Source of the DNA: Oscillibacter ruminantium GH1
GTDB lineage: Bacteria > Bacillota > Clostridia > Oscillospirales > Oscillospiraceae
Direction of reading: 5' to 3'
Length of the DNA stretch: 64,000 nucleotides
NCBI RefSeq assembly: GCF_000307265.1
Contig: NZ_DF158899.1
Coordinates: forward strand, 1-64,000
Position 1 is the first letter of the stretch, and the number at the start of each line of letters is the position of its first letter. Under the pieces are notes generated by a model. The model saw nothing but the letters and a program-made list of their open reading frames with translations. It made no database searches and was not told the origin of the DNA. Shown here in pieces: positions 51,785 through 60,865 of this stretch. The position numbers and the translations under genes were made by a program.

Positions 51785-52858
51785 ATGACAGATCTCCACG
51801 GCACCAGCGAATTTCTGCTGGACCAGTGTACCCGCTATCCGGCCCTCCGTCCGCAGGATTTGTTAAAGGCCCTGCACCAGAGTGCGTTTGGCTGTGGGCA
51901 TTTCCTGTCGGATGAAACGGCAGGACTGCAATTTCTTCGGGAAGAGGCCGCCGCCCCTCTCCCGGCGCTGACCGGCCCGGCGGTGGAGCCGCTGGATGGC
52001 GATTACTGCCGCGTCCACCTTAAAATGCTGCAAGACACTGCGCTGCGCCCGGAAACCCTGTTTCGGCTGTTTGCCCTCTCCGCCGCGAAGCCAAGCGATG
52101 GGGGCGAAGCCGCGCTGACGGAACGCCTTGCTTGTCTGTTGGCACTGGTGGAAAACGAAAAGCTCCCCTTTTCTCCCGTCGAGACGGCGCAGGCCGTGAC
52201 GCGCTGGCGGGAAGCCGGATATCCCGCCTGCCACCACTCCGAGGAATTCCAGCGTGCTTACGCCCCAGCCTATCGCGTCGTGCGGCGGGAATACGCCCAT
52301 CTGCTGCCACTATTGACCGAGATTGACCGTCTGATGGCGGAAAAGTCCCGGGTCATCGTGGCGCTGGAGGGCGGCAGTGCCGCGGGAAAAACCACAGCGG
52401 CGGCAATGCTCGAACAAATATACAATTGCAGTGTCTTCCACATGGATGATTTCTTTCTCCGCCCGGAGCAGCGGACAAAGGCCCGTCTGATGGAGCCGGG
52501 CGGCAATGTGGACTGGGAGCGATTCCGAGACGAGGTTCTGTCGCCCCTGACGCGAGGCGAATCCATTCTGTATCGCCGCTATAACTGCCACACCCAAACG
52601 ATTCAAGACCCGGAAACCATTGTCCCCAAGGCACTGAACATCGTGGAGGGCGCATACTGTATGCGCCCGGAGCTGGCTCCGGCTTATGATCTTTCCGCAT
52701 TTTTCTCCGTCTCGCCCGAATTGCAGCACAGCCGTATCAAAAAACGAAATACCCCGGATCTCCAGACAAAGTTTTTTGTTCTTTGGATTCCGCTGGAAAA
52801 TTCCTATTTTGACGTATTGAATATTCGCAGCCGCTGTGATCTGATTCTAGAGGCATAG
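51785..52858 (+). CDS. uridine-kinase-like P-loop protein with extra N-terminal domain
   Basis: Protein of 357 residues. The C-terminal half (about 200-357) has the Walker A motif GGSAAGKTTAAAML and FHMDDFFLRPEQR, the phosphoribulokinase/uridine kinase pattern, and a late VEGAYCMRP. The N-terminal 190 residues (with KALHQSAFGCGHFL) are unfamiliar to me. Substrate unknown. ATG at 51785 behind GGGAGG. It follows the XRE gene by 62 bases and may share its transcript. Confidence 0.82.
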   Translation: MTDLHGTSEFLLDQCTRYPALRPQDLLKALHQSAFGCGHFLSDETAGLQFLREEAAAPLPALTGPAVEPLDGDYCRVHLKMLQDTALRPETLFRLFALSAAKPSDGGEAALTERLACLLALVENEKLPFSPVETAQAVTRWREAGYPACHHSEEFQRAYAPAYRVVRREYAHLLPLLTEIDRLMAEKSRVIVALEGGSAAGKTTAAAMLEQIYNCSVFHMDDFFLRPEQRTKARLMEPGGNVDWERFRDEVLSPLTRGESILYRRYNCHTQTIQDPETIVPKALNIVEGAYCMRPELAPAYDLSAFFSVSPELQHSRIKKRNTPDLQTKFFVLWIPLENSYFDVLNIRSRCDLILEA

Positions 52859-52920
52859 GGCATTTGAAAATTACGACAACGGACCTCCCTTCAGAAGCAG
52901 GCCGTTGGGAAACAGCAGAG

Positions 52921-52950
52921 CGTCCCCGTCGGGTCATACCGACGGGGACG
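52921..52950 (+). terminator. terminator after the kinase-like gene
   Basis: CGTCCCCGTC and its complement around GGGTCATACC, followed by CTTTTTTC. Confidence 0.85.
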
Positions 52951-53144
52951 CTTTTTTCATTCAAGACAACACCGCACAGAGATTGCGCAGTCAGATTTTT
53001 CGTCAGATTGTATCGGGATTTTGCCGTCATACTGGCGTATGGCAAAAAACCCCTGTGCAAAATGGCGAAAAATATGCAAACAAGCTGTGTGCAAAGCCAT
53101 AAGGCGTTCTTTGTACGGTATTGTCTTAATTCTATTTTCAAAGC

Positions 53145-53984
53145 TCACGAGCCTTGCGTCCGCCGATTCAATCGGCTGAGAAAAAACGCGAGCATAAATC
53201 CAATGACCGCGCACACTCCTGAGAGAACAACCTCTCCCGCCCCCGTGTACTCCGTGGGGATAATCACCAGCGTAGATGCAATTACAACGCCCAGAATTCC
53301 ATGAAACGCAATGGAATAGTGTTTTTGAAACACCCAGTTTACAAGCCTTGCCAGCAGTAAAACCGTCAGCGCCATGCCCAGAAGCAGCGAGAGCAGGACG
53401 GAGAGGTCCAGTGTGGACAATCCCTGCATAATGGGCTGGTACAGGTCCAGCGCCATCAGCACCGAGGATGTGGCCAGCCCCGGCACCACAATGCCAAGAC
53501 CAAACAGCGCTCCGCTGAGAGAGAATGACCAAAACCCCGGCTCCAGATGAACCGAGAGGACGCGGCCCACATAGAACAGCCCCGCAAAAATGATTCCTGC
53601 ACAGAAAAACAGGCTGACCCAAGCGGAACGGCCGCGCCCTTCCTTTCCCGCCTCGCGAAAAAGAGAGGGAACCGTCCCCACGATCAAGCCGATAAACGCC
53701 CACGTGGTCACCGCCGCGGACACGTTCAGTGCCGCCGCAATTCCTTTGGCAAAGCCCATGAATCCAATCGTCCACCCTAAAGCCAAAGCGGGAAAAAATC
53801 GCCAATATTTCGGAAGGGCCTTTTTCGGATGAGTCAGCACCTCCATAAACGGACGATATAAGTCGAATACCACCGCCAGCACGCCTCCGGACACACCGGG
53901 CAAAATTGCGCCTGCGCCGATCAAAACGCCGCAGAGGAAGTCCCGCAGGCATCGCATGATGAAATTCGGGTCCTGTTTCCGCAC
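53145..53984 (-). CDS. DUF368 polyprenyl-phosphate transporter family protein
   Basis: Membrane protein of 279 residues with about eight helices. The family signature GAGAILPGVSGGVLAVV is near 26-42 and a repeat GLGIVVPGLATSSVL occurs at about 175-189. Members (PopT type) recycle undecaprenyl phosphate across the membrane. GTG at 53984 behind GGAGG was chosen. Confidence 0.87.
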   Translation of the reverse strand: MRKQDPNFIMRCLRDFLCGVLIGAGAILPGVSGGVLAVVFDLYRPFMEVLTHPKKALPKYWRFFPALALGWTIGFMGFAKGIAAALNVSAAVTTWAFIGLIVGTVPSLFREAGKEGRGRSAWVSLFFCAGIIFAGLFYVGRVLSVHLEPGFWSFSLSGALFGLGIVVPGLATSSVLMALDLYQPIMQGLSTLDLSVLLSLLLGMALTVLLLARLVNWVFQKHYSIAFHGILGVVIASTLVIIPTEYTGAGEVVLSGVCAVIGFMLAFFLSRLNRRTQGS

Positions 53985-54175
53985 GCGGTCCGCCTCCGTT
54001 TTGATACCGGCAATTTGCCATCTATCACATCAATCATGTACTATAACAGTTCTGCCCTAAATTTGCAATCCGATTCCCCAATTTCATTTTCTGTTATCCT
54101 TGTCCGTTGACAGTTTCCGTCATTATGCACAGTTTCATTTTCAAAATTCATGTGTTTTATAAGTTGTTTTCCCTG

Positions 54176-54204
54176 TTGACAAATCGGGAAAACTTGCGTA
54201 AACT
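54176..54204 (+). promoter_or_regulatory. promoter of the T-box-metNIQ transcript
   Basis: TTGACA (54176-54181), 17 bases, TAAACT (54199-54204). Confidence 0.7.
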
Positions 54205-54227
54205 CTAACATAACAAGTAAATACCGC

Positions 54228-54496
54228 AAAGACGATGAAGGAAAGAGTAAGCAGACAGATACGTCACAGAGAGCCTCGGTTGGTGGGAAGAGGTACGGAA
54301 GGGTTTGCCGAACATGGTTCCGGAGTTGCGTGGCCGACCGCGTAAGCGCAGGTCACGACGGGAGCGCCCGTCAAAGCGCAGGAGTGTGTTTGCACTCTTA
54401 AAGGCCGCTTCCGTGAGGAAGTGTGCGAACCAAGGTGGTACCACGGCGTTTTTACGTTCGTCCTTGATGCAGTTGCATCAGGGGCGTTTTTTATTG
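54228..54496 (+). ncRNA. T-box leader, methionine type
   Basis: Stem I carries GAAAGAGTAAGCAGA (AG bulge region), AGAGAGCC and GGTTGGTGGGA. The specifier is read as ATG (54314-54316) within CGAACATGGTTCCGG, pointing to tRNA-Met. The antiterminator has the conserved AAGGTGGTACCACGG (about 54432-54446). A terminator CCTTGATGCA/TGCATCAGGGG with T run (54459-54492) ends it. It links expression of the methionine transporter to uncharged tRNA. Confidence 0.92.
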
Positions 54497-54527
54497 CCCA
54501 ATTAATTTGAAAAGGAGCATTTTTGCT

Positions 54528-55538
54528 GTGTCCATGATCGAAATTGAGCACTTGACCAAGACCTTTCCCGGGGCCAACGCGGTCACGGCTCTGGACGATG
54601 TGAGTCTGAATATTGAAAGCGGCGAGATCTTCGGAATCATTGGTCTTTCCGGCGCGGGAAAATCCACGCTGGTGCGGTGCATGAACCTGCTGGAGCGGCC
54701 CACCTCCGGCGTTGTCCGGGTGAACGGTGCGGAGCTGACGGGGCTGGCGGATCGGAACCTGCGAAAGGCCCGTCAATCCATCGGCATGATCTTTCAGGGA
54801 TTTAACCTGCTGATGCAGCGCACTGCGCTGGACAATGTGTGCTTTCCGCTGGAGCTTGGCGGCATGAGCCGGAGCGAGGCCCGGAAAAAAGCCCGTCCCT
54901 TTTTGGAACTGGTGGGGTTGGAAGACCGGGAAAACGCCTATCCCACTCAGCTTTCCGGCGGACAGAAACAGCGGGTGGCCATCGCCCGGACACTGGTGAC
55001 GGACCCGAAGGTAATCCTGTGCGACGAAGCAACCTCCGCGCTGGACCCCACCACCACCCAATCCATTCTGGCCCTTTTAAAGGAGCTGAACGAAAAGCTG
55101 GGCGTGACCGTGGTGGTCATCACCCACGAGATGAAGGTCGTGGAGCAGATCTGCGACCGGGTGGCTATCATTGCCGACAGCCACATTGTGGAACAGGGCG
55201 CGGTGGCGGATGTGTTCCATCATCCGCAGACGGCGGCGGCACGGCAGCTTATCACCCCCAAGGGCGCGATTTCCGAGAAGAGCGCTATTCATGGCCCGCT
55301 GTACCGCATTACCTTTGACGGCAGCACCTCCGACCAGCCCATCGTCTCGGGCATGGTGCTGGCCTCCGGCGCGCCGGTGAACATCTGGTATGCCGACACC
55401 AAGGACATTGACGGCAAAGCCCACGGACAGATGCTGCTGGAGCTGCCCAAGGATCAGGTTTTGACGCAGAAAATGCTGGCGTTTTTGAAAAGCCAGCAAG
55501 TCACTTATGAGAGAGAGGAGGCCGAATATTATGACTGA
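54528..55538 (+). CDS. metN: methionine ABC transporter ATP-binding protein
   Basis: ATPase of 336 residues. GLSGAGKSTLVRC is Walker A, LSGGQKQRVAIAR the signature, VILCDEATSALDP Walker B. The C-terminal extension (about 245-336) with SDQPIVSG is the NIL regulatory domain that binds methionine in MetN. GTG at 54528 is ten bases after AAAGGAG; the ATG two codons later is the alternative. metI overlaps its end. Confidence 0.93.
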   Translation: MSMIEIEHLTKTFPGANAVTALDDVSLNIESGEIFGIIGLSGAGKSTLVRCMNLLERPTSGVVRVNGAELTGLADRNLRKARQSIGMIFQGFNLLMQRTALDNVCFPLELGGMSRSEARKKARPFLELVGLEDRENAYPTQLSGGQKQRVAIARTLVTDPKVILCDEATSALDPTTTQSILALLKELNEKLGVTVVVITHEMKVVEQICDRVAIIADSHIVEQGAVADVFHHPQTAAARQLITPKGAISEKSAIHGPLYRITFDGSTSDQPIVSGMVLASGAPVNIWYADTKDIDGKAHGQMLLELPKDQVLTQKMLAFLKSQQVTYEREEAEYYD

Positions 55539-56214
55539 AGTTTTCACATCTGGATTTTGGGCGCAATACGGCTCCCTTTTGATTCAGGGAACGCAGGATA
55601 CGCTGGTGATGACCGTGATCTCCACCGTCTTCGCCTATGTGCTTGGACTGCCTCTTGGCGTTCTTCTCAGCATTACGCAGCCACATGGCATCTGCCCACA
55701 CAAATGGCTCAACCGAATTTTGGGCTGGATCATCAATGTGGGCCGATCCCTCCCCTTCATCATCCTGATGGTTGCCATCATGGATTTCACAAAGCTGATT
55801 GTCGGCACTAAGATCGGCATTCGGGGCGCAATCGTCCCGTTGGTGATCTCCGCCGCTCCGTTTATCGCCCGCATGGTGGAAACCTCTATGGCAGAGGTGG
55901 ACGCGGGCGTGGTGGAGGCGGCGCAGGCCATGGGCGCCTCTCCCCTTCAGATCATCTGGAAGGTCTATCTGCCGGAGGCAAAGCCCTCTCTGCTGCTGGG
56001 TGGCTCCATCTCCATCATTACGATTTTGGCGTACACCGCCATTGCCGGCGCGGTGGGCGCGGGCGGTCTGGGCGACCTCGCCATTCGGTACGGTTATCAG
56101 CGCCGCACACCGTCCATGATGCTGGTCACCGTGATCCTGATTATCATTCTGGTGCAGGTCATTCAATCGGTTTTCAGTTGGCTGTCCGCAAAGATCGACA
56201 AGCGCCTGAAATAA
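55531..56214 (+). CDS. metI: methionine ABC transporter permease
   Basis: Permease of 227 residues with five helices. The ABC-permease EAA loop is MAEVDAGVVEAAQAMGASPLQIIWKV (about 127-152). It overlaps metN by eight bases; ATG at 55531 follows AGAGGAGG. Forms the membrane channel of MetNIQ. Confidence 0.93.
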   Translation: MTEVFTSGFWAQYGSLLIQGTQDTLVMTVISTVFAYVLGLPLGVLLSITQPHGICPHKWLNRILGWIINVGRSLPFIILMVAIMDFTKLIVGTKIGIRGAIVPLVISAAPFIARMVETSMAEVDAGVVEAAQAMGASPLQIIWKVYLPEAKPSLLLGGSISIITILAYTAIAGAVGAGGLGDLAIRYGYQRRTPSMMLVTVILIIILVQVIQSVFSWLSAKIDKRLK

Positions 56215-56413
56215 GGGCATTCACAACCTGTTCCCCCATCACCGGAGAAACGCAGCCGTCTTTCCGCCTCTGAGTAGCTCAAAACACGCATCATACATGC
56301 GCAGTTATTTTATTGACCATGGATTCCGGCCGGCGCGCGACGGCTGAGAACGCGGCCATTGAAATATAATCGAACATTTTAATATTTTACAGTGATTTTT
56401 ATTGGAGGAAAAT

Positions 56414-57274
56414 ATGATGAATAAGAAATTATTTGCTCTGGCGCTGGCTCTTGGCCTGACCGCTTCTTTGGCTGCTTGCGGCTCTTCCGCTCCCGCCGCC
56501 TCCGGCTCTGCCGGTTCCGTATCCGGCTCCGCCGCCGCTTCCACCCCGTCCGAGACTGTGACGCTGAAGGTCGCCGCCTCCCCCACGCCTCATGCGGAGA
56601 TTCTCAATGCCGTGAAGGGCGTTTTGGCCGAACAGGGTATTGATCTCCAGATCACCGAATACGGCGACTATGTGGTTCCCAACACCGCTGTGGAAGAGGG
56701 CGACGAAGACGCCAACTACTTCCAGCATCAGCCGTATCTGGATAATTTCAACGCTGAAAACGGCACGCATCTGGTGAGCGCCGGCGGCATTCACATCGAG
56801 CCGATGGGCGTTTACGCCGGCAAGACCACCGCGCTGGCAGACCTGCCCGACGGCGCCACCATTGCCATTCCCAACGACGCCACCAACGAGGGCCGCGCGC
56901 TGCTGCTGTTGGAGGCTCAGGGGCTCATCAAGCTGAAGGACAGCAGCAATCTGGAGTCCACTCCCAACGACATTGCGGAAAATTCCAAGAATCTGCAGTT
57001 CAAGGAACTGGAAGCTGCCATGATCCCCAACACCGTTGAGGAAGTCGATCTGTCCGTCATCAACTGCAACTATGCGCTTCAGGCCGGCTTCAACCCCGTG
57101 GAGGACGCTCTGGCCATCGAAGACTCCAACTCTCCCTATGTGAACATCATCGCCGTGAAGGAAGGCCACGAGAACGATCCCGCCATCGTGGCGCTGGTGG
57201 CCGCGCTTCAGTCCGAGACTGCCCGCGAGTTCATCACTTCCACGTATAACGGCGCCGTCGTCCCCGCGTTCTAA
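56414..57274 (+). CDS. metQ: methionine-binding lipoprotein
   Basis: Substrate-binding lipoprotein of about 286 residues. Signal peptide and lipobox LAACGSS precede a NlpA-type domain: ASPTPHAEILNAV, ITEYGDYVVPN, DANYFQHQPYLDNF. Ser/Ala-rich linker after the Cys. TTG at 56402 opens the frame; ATG at 56414 is the better start. It follows metI by 199 bases. Confidence 0.92.
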   Translation: MMNKKLFALALALGLTASLAACGSSAPAASGSAGSVSGSAAASTPSETVTLKVAASPTPHAEILNAVKGVLAEQGIDLQITEYGDYVVPNTAVEEGDEDANYFQHQPYLDNFNAENGTHLVSAGGIHIEPMGVYAGKTTALADLPDGATIAIPNDATNEGRALLLLEAQGLIKLKDSSNLESTPNDIAENSKNLQFKELEAAMIPNTVEEVDLSVINCNYALQAGFNPVEDALAIEDSNSPYVNIIAVKEGHENDPAIVALVAALQSETAREFITSTYNGAVVPAF

Positions 57275-57300
57275 GCAGAACCAGTTCATAAACAGCAAGC

Positions 57301-57330
57301 GGACCCTTCAGCCTTTTGACTGAAGGGTCC
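57301..57330 (+). terminator. terminator after metQ
   Basis: GGACCCTTCAG and CTGAAGGGTCC form a perfect 11-bp stem, followed by GGCTTTCTTTCTG. Confidence 0.75.
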
Positions 57331-57365
57331 GGCTTTCTTTCTGTTCAAAATCCAGCAACGCACAA

Positions 57366-57395
57366 ACCGCCGCGAAGTAAGTGCTTCGCGGCGGT
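57366..57395 (-). terminator. terminator between metQ and the VOC gene
   Basis: ACCGCCGCGAAG and its complement around TAAGTG, 12-bp stem, followed on the plus strand by CCTGCGTTTTT. It may also end the convergent VOC gene. Confidence 0.65.
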
Positions 57396-57404
57396 CCTGC
57401 GTTT

Positions 57405-57773
57405 TTACCGGGTGGGAATGACTTCGATCCAATACCCATCCGGGTCTGTGATGAAGTAAATCCCCATCTTTTCGTTTTCAAAGCAGATACAGCCCATCTT
57501 TTCATGACGGGAATGTTCCGCCTCGTAATCCTCGGCCTTTAGGGCCAGATGGAACTCGCATTCGCCAAGATCATACTTCTGGGGATGATCCTTAAGCCAA
57601 GTCAGTTCCAGCCGAAAGTCGGTTTTCCCGTCTCCCAGATAGACGATGATAAAGCTGCCGTCATCGGCCTCCTTGCGCTCCCCCACGGGGGTCAGCCCCA
57701 AGGCTTCCTTGTAAAAGGCCAAAGACTTGTCCAGATCGGACACATTATAGTTAAAGTGATTAAATGTCAGCAT
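57405..57773 (-). CDS. VOC family protein, lactoylglutathione-lyase-like
   Basis: Protein of 122 residues. The two-repeat VOC fold carries His, Glu, His, Glu in FNHFNYNV, FRLELTW, FHLALK and WIEVIP, the metal ligands of glyoxalase I enzymes. Since thiols differ in these bacteria the natural substrate is not certain. Ribosome site GAGGAAAAG before ATG. Confidence 0.85.
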   Translation of the reverse strand: MLTFNHFNYNVSDLDKSLAFYKEALGLTPVGERKEADDGSFIIVYLGDGKTDFRLELTWLKDHPQKYDLGECEFHLALKAEDYEAEHSRHEKMGCICFENEKMGIYFITDPDGYWIEVIPTR

Positions 57774-57805
57774 AACTTTTCCTCAAGATGCAGATTTTCG
57801 TTGGT

Positions 57806-59086
57806 TTATTTAATTGCCCGGGCCTCCACATAATAGCGCTTATCCTGCGCATGGCCCATGGAGAAGGTCTTGCGGGGCAGAACGCCGTCCGCCATCACGG
57901 TTTTGAACAGCTGTTCTTTCCCCATAGCGGGCAGCTTGAAGCCGATGTTGCCGGGCTTTGCGCCCAGCTCGTCCGTCACCTCGTCGCCGTGGATGTAGTC
58001 CACCTCGCCGGGATTCTCCTTCAAATACGCATCAATAAACGCCTGAAGCGTCCCCACCGCCAGCTGAACCTTCGGGTCCGGCACGGTGAGAAAGCCCTTG
58101 TGCCCGGCATAGGTATAGGCGATGGTGTGACCCGTGCCCTCACCCTCATGAGCGGAGGGATAGAACGCCTTAAACGCCGCCAGAACCTTTTCCGGGTCCA
58201 CGCCAAACAGCACGCGATGAATCGGCTCAAATTTCAGTGCGTCATCGTGATTATTCACCACTTCCACCAGCGCGTATCGCTCGGGCAAAGACGCCCACTG
58301 CTCCTGCGGCGTGACCTTCTTTCGGTTTTCGTAGCAGGTTTTCGCCGTGGCCAGAGAGTGATTTCCGTCGCCCACAGCAAACAGCAGCGGCGCGGCATCC
58401 TTCATGCCATATTTCTTCTCCATCTGTGCCGGGGCACACAGGCCCTCCAGCGCGTCGGCCGTGGCATCCATCTGGGCCTCGGTCAAAAGCCAGCCGGTGA
58501 GGTGGCCGCCGCCCTGCTGCAACTCGAAGTCATAGAGCTTTTCCATGCTCCCGCTCTTCCCAGCCAGAGGCTCAATCACCTTCCCGTCCGGGTCGTCGAT
58601 CAGCAGCATCACATGGGGCAGTTCAACGGGCGCGTCCTGCCGGACTTTGACCCGGGGCGGGATGCGGGAGAGGACGGTTCCCTCCGTGGCGCGGACCAGC
58701 GCGCCGGAGCCGGGCGTATAGTCATATTGGTCCAGATCAATCATACCGACCAGACCGTGGCGCACTTTCCCGTCGGACTGGGTGCGCTCCATGTAAATCA
58801 AAGACGCGGGCAGCGTTTTGAACACGCCGCTGTCCACATACCGCTTCATGGCCCCATTGATGTCAGCGATGTGCTGTTCCACATCCGGGTCGTTCAGCTT
58901 TGCCTCGGGCAGGATCAGACGGAGAGTCGAGGGGGCATCGCCCACGTTTTTTTCCACCGCTTCCCAGTATTCCGGCTGGGAGGTGAACTGATCGCAGGCC
59001 ACTACGGCCCACTTGCTCATGTCTGCGTTTTCAGGAAGCAGGATATCCGCAGGATAGAAACCCAGCTGCTTGAATTTCTTGTTCAT
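57806..59086 (-). CDS. DUF1015 family protein
   Basis: Protein of 426 residues, uncharacterised but widespread. Conserved blocks: FYPADILLPENADM, VVACDQFTSQPEYW near the start, RATEGTVLSRIPPRV in the middle and FAVGDGNHSLATAK (about 240-254), the last suggesting a nucleotide or metal site. Start ATG at 59086 follows AAAAGGAG. Single gene. Confidence 0.82.
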   Translation of the reverse strand: MNKKFKQLGFYPADILLPENADMSKWAVVACDQFTSQPEYWEAVEKNVGDAPSTLRLILPEAKLNDPDVEQHIADINGAMKRYVDSGVFKTLPASLIYMERTQSDGKVRHGLVGMIDLDQYDYTPGSGALVRATEGTVLSRIPPRVKVRQDAPVELPHVMLLIDDPDGKVIEPLAGKSGSMEKLYDFELQQGGGHLTGWLLTEAQMDATADALEGLCAPAQMEKKYGMKDAAPLLFAVGDGNHSLATAKTCYENRKKVTPQEQWASLPERYALVEVVNNHDDALKFEPIHRVLFGVDPEKVLAAFKAFYPSAHEGEGTGHTIAYTYAGHKGFLTVPDPKVQLAVGTLQAFIDAYLKENPGEVDYIHGDEVTDELGAKPGNIGFKLPAMGKEQLFKTVMADGVLPRKTFSMGHAQDKRYYVEARAIK

Positions 59087-59151
59087 ATGTGGTCTCCTTT
59101 TCCAATTTTCCAATTTTTGCGAGCGCACGCGCGCCGTCCAGTCTATTTTTC

Positions 59152-59180
59152 AGTATACTATACTCCCTCGCCGGATTCAA
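59152..59180 (-). promoter_or_regulatory. promoter of the DUF1015 gene
   Basis: Minus-strand TTGAAT (59175-59180), 17 bases, TATACT (59152-59157). Confidence 0.65.
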
Positions 59181-59277
59181 CGGGCGGGAGAAATTTTTCT
59201 GCAATTGAGTATGATTCGGCAGTTTTGGGGGCATACTGTTCCCAAATCCCAAGCAATACGTTTTAGGAGGTCTTTTT

Positions 59278-59496
59278 ATGGTCATCGACAAGATCGCACT
59301 GGTCCTCGCCATCATCGGCGCACTGAACTGGGGCGGCATCGGCCTGTTTGGTTTCGACACGGTCGCTTTCCTCTGCGGCGGACAGATGGCGGTCCTCTCC
59401 CGTATCATCTATGCGCTGGTGGGGTTGGCCGGTCTGTGGTGCATTACCCTGCTGTTCCAAAACGGCGAGGAGCGCCACGCTCATCATACAGCCTGA
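59278..59496 (+). CDS. DUF378 small membrane protein
   Basis: Protein of 72 residues with two helices. LAIIGALNWGGIGLFGFD (about 10-27) is the DUF378 signature; the tail is His-rich (EERHAHHTA). Role unknown. Strong AGGAGG before ATG. Confidence 0.88.
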   Translation: MVIDKIALVLAIIGALNWGGIGLFGFDTVAFLCGGQMAVLSRIIYALVGLAGLWCITLLFQNGEERHAHHTA

Positions 59497-59511
59497 TTTC
59501 CACCATGCGCC

Positions 59512-59551
59512 GGGTCCGAAGGGTACAGACATCGTCTGACTCTTCGGACCC
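59512..59551 (+). terminator. terminator after the DUF378 gene
   Basis: GGGTCCGAA...CAGAC and GTCTG...TTCGGACCC form a long imperfect hairpin followed by CAAATTTTTT. Confidence 0.8.
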
Positions 59552-59609
59552 CAAATTTTTTGTGCGTATTCCAAAAGGTTTTCCCCTCTTGAGTATCTGC
59601 AAAGCCAAC

Positions 59610-60167
59610 TTAACAGGATACAGCGGGACGATCCAGATATTCCGCCCCGGTCATGATCTGCGCGAAACTCCCGCTCAGAGATGCAAAGTAGATCGCCTGC
59701 ACCGTGTCCGCCGGGATTGTTCGATTTTTCCACTCCAAATCTTTAGCGGCACAGGCGTCGGAGATTAGCGTCACGGAAAAGCCAAAGTCCCGCGCCGCTC
59801 GCACGGTGGTGTCCACGCACATCTGCGTCATCATGCCGCACACCACCAACTCCGTAACGAAGTTTTTTCGAAGCTCCGCCAGCAGATCCGTCCCAAAAAA
59901 GCTGTTGGGTGTGTGTTTGATGATGACCTGCTCACCCGCCAGCGGGTTTAACCTTGGATGGATCTTTACGCCGTCCGTCTCCGGGAGAAAAAAGGCTGCC
60001 CCGCTGCCGGAAACATGCTGCACATGAAAAACAGGGCGGTTTTCTTCCCGAAAGCGCCGGAGCATCCGCTCCGTAGTCTCCAACGCGGGAAACGGGTCCC
60101 ACAGTTCAAATTTTCCCTCGGGAAAATAGTCGTTCTGGATGTCGATTATCAAAAGTGCCGTGCTCAT
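59610..60167 (-). CDS. isochorismatase-fold cysteine hydrolase
   Basis: Protein of 185 residues. LLIIDIQNDYF (about 5-15) holds the catalytic Asp, a Lys lies in VIIKHTPNSFF and the nucleophile Cys is in VVCGMMTQMCVDTTVRAA. It hydrolyses a small amide or similar bond; the substrate is unknown. The open frame runs on to 60725 without family similarity, so ATG at 60167 behind AAAGGA was chosen. An hxlR gene lies directly upstream on the same strand. Confidence 0.85.
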   Translation of the reverse strand: MSTALLIIDIQNDYFPEGKFELWDPFPALETTERMLRRFREENRPVFHVQHVSGSGAAFFLPETDGVKIHPRLNPLAGEQVIIKHTPNSFFGTDLLAELRKNFVTELVVCGMMTQMCVDTTVRAARDFGFSVTLISDACAAKDLEWKNRTIPADTVQAIYFASLSGSFAQIMTGAEYLDRPAVSC

Positions 60168-60271
60168 CGCTTCAAATCCTTTCCTGCGGGCGCTTGCAGC
60201 CCCATGGGGCATTTGCCGCGCCGCCTGTCGATGAAGCAAGCATAGCGGACTTTTCGCGGGATGTAAATTAC

Positions 60272-60652
60272 TTACTTTTTTGTGGGGTCGCCGTCGGTGC
60301 AGACGGTGGGTTCCCCCGAAGCGTCCGCTCCGTTCTGTTCCGTCAAATAGTCTGTCCCAATTTCCTGCATGATCGCCACCGCCGACAGCATTTTCTTTCC
60401 ACGCTCTGTGAGAAAATATTCCACCCGCAGCGGAAACCCGGATGCGGAAACCTTGTCCACCAAGCCGAACCGCCGAAGTTCCCCCAGCTGCTCCAGCAGC
60501 ATCTTCTGGCTGATTCCGGCAATAGCCCGCTCCAGTTCGGAAAAGGAACATCTTCCGTTCCGCAGCTGAAAAATCAGAATTGTCTTCCACTTTCCCCGGA
60601 CAATGTCGTGGACCAGTTCCAGTGGGCAGGTGTAGTTTTTTCGCAGTTTCAT
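60272..60652 (-). CDS. HxlR family transcriptional regulator
   Basis: Winged-helix protein of 126 residues. The family start CPLELVHDIVRGKWKTILIFQL is intact, followed by FSELERAIAGISQKMLLEQL and a wing LRVEYFLTERGKKM. A cysteine at position 10 is conserved in redox or aldehyde sensors. It may control the hydrolase gene after it. ATG at 60652 follows GGGGAG. Confidence 0.87.
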   Translation of the reverse strand: MKLRKNYTCPLELVHDIVRGKWKTILIFQLRNGRCSFSELERAIAGISQKMLLEQLGELRRFGLVDKVSASGFPLRVEYFLTERGKKMLSAVAIMQEIGTDYLTEQNGADASGEPTVCTDGDPTKK

Positions 60653-60676
60653 CTTTTTCTCTCCCCATTTTATCAA

Positions 60677-60705
60677 ATGATACCGCGCTGCCGGAAAAGT
60701 TGCAA
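60677..60705 (-). promoter_or_regulatory. promoter of hxlR-hydrolase
   Basis: Minus-strand TTGCAA (60700-60705), 17 bases, TATCAT (60677-60682). Confidence 0.6.
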
Positions 60706-60782
60706 GAGCATCTGCGCCGTTCCAATTCGATGCAGCGTTACCACGTTTTTAATGAATTTTATAAAATATTCAGAAATTCCCC

Positions 60783-60810
60783 TTGTCATGGAAAGGAAAA
60801 CGTTTATAAT
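60783..60810 (+). promoter_or_regulatory. promoter of pyk
   Basis: TTGTCA (60783-60788), 16 bases, TATAAT (60805-60810). Confidence 0.65.
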
Positions 60811-60865
60811 AAAAGAGGAATGTATTTTTTTGAGATTCGCTTCCAAGACATAAGGAGGTTTTTTT

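Noticed and set aside
52957-54021. 354-codon minus-strand frame over the DUF368 gene
   Set aside because: Shifted frame of the same region without membrane-protein pattern; the DUF368 frame has the family signatures.
60168-60725. Extension of the isochorismatase-fold frame to 371 codons
   Set aside because: The added part overlaps hxlR in another frame and has no family similarity; the ATG at 60167 has a ribosome site.
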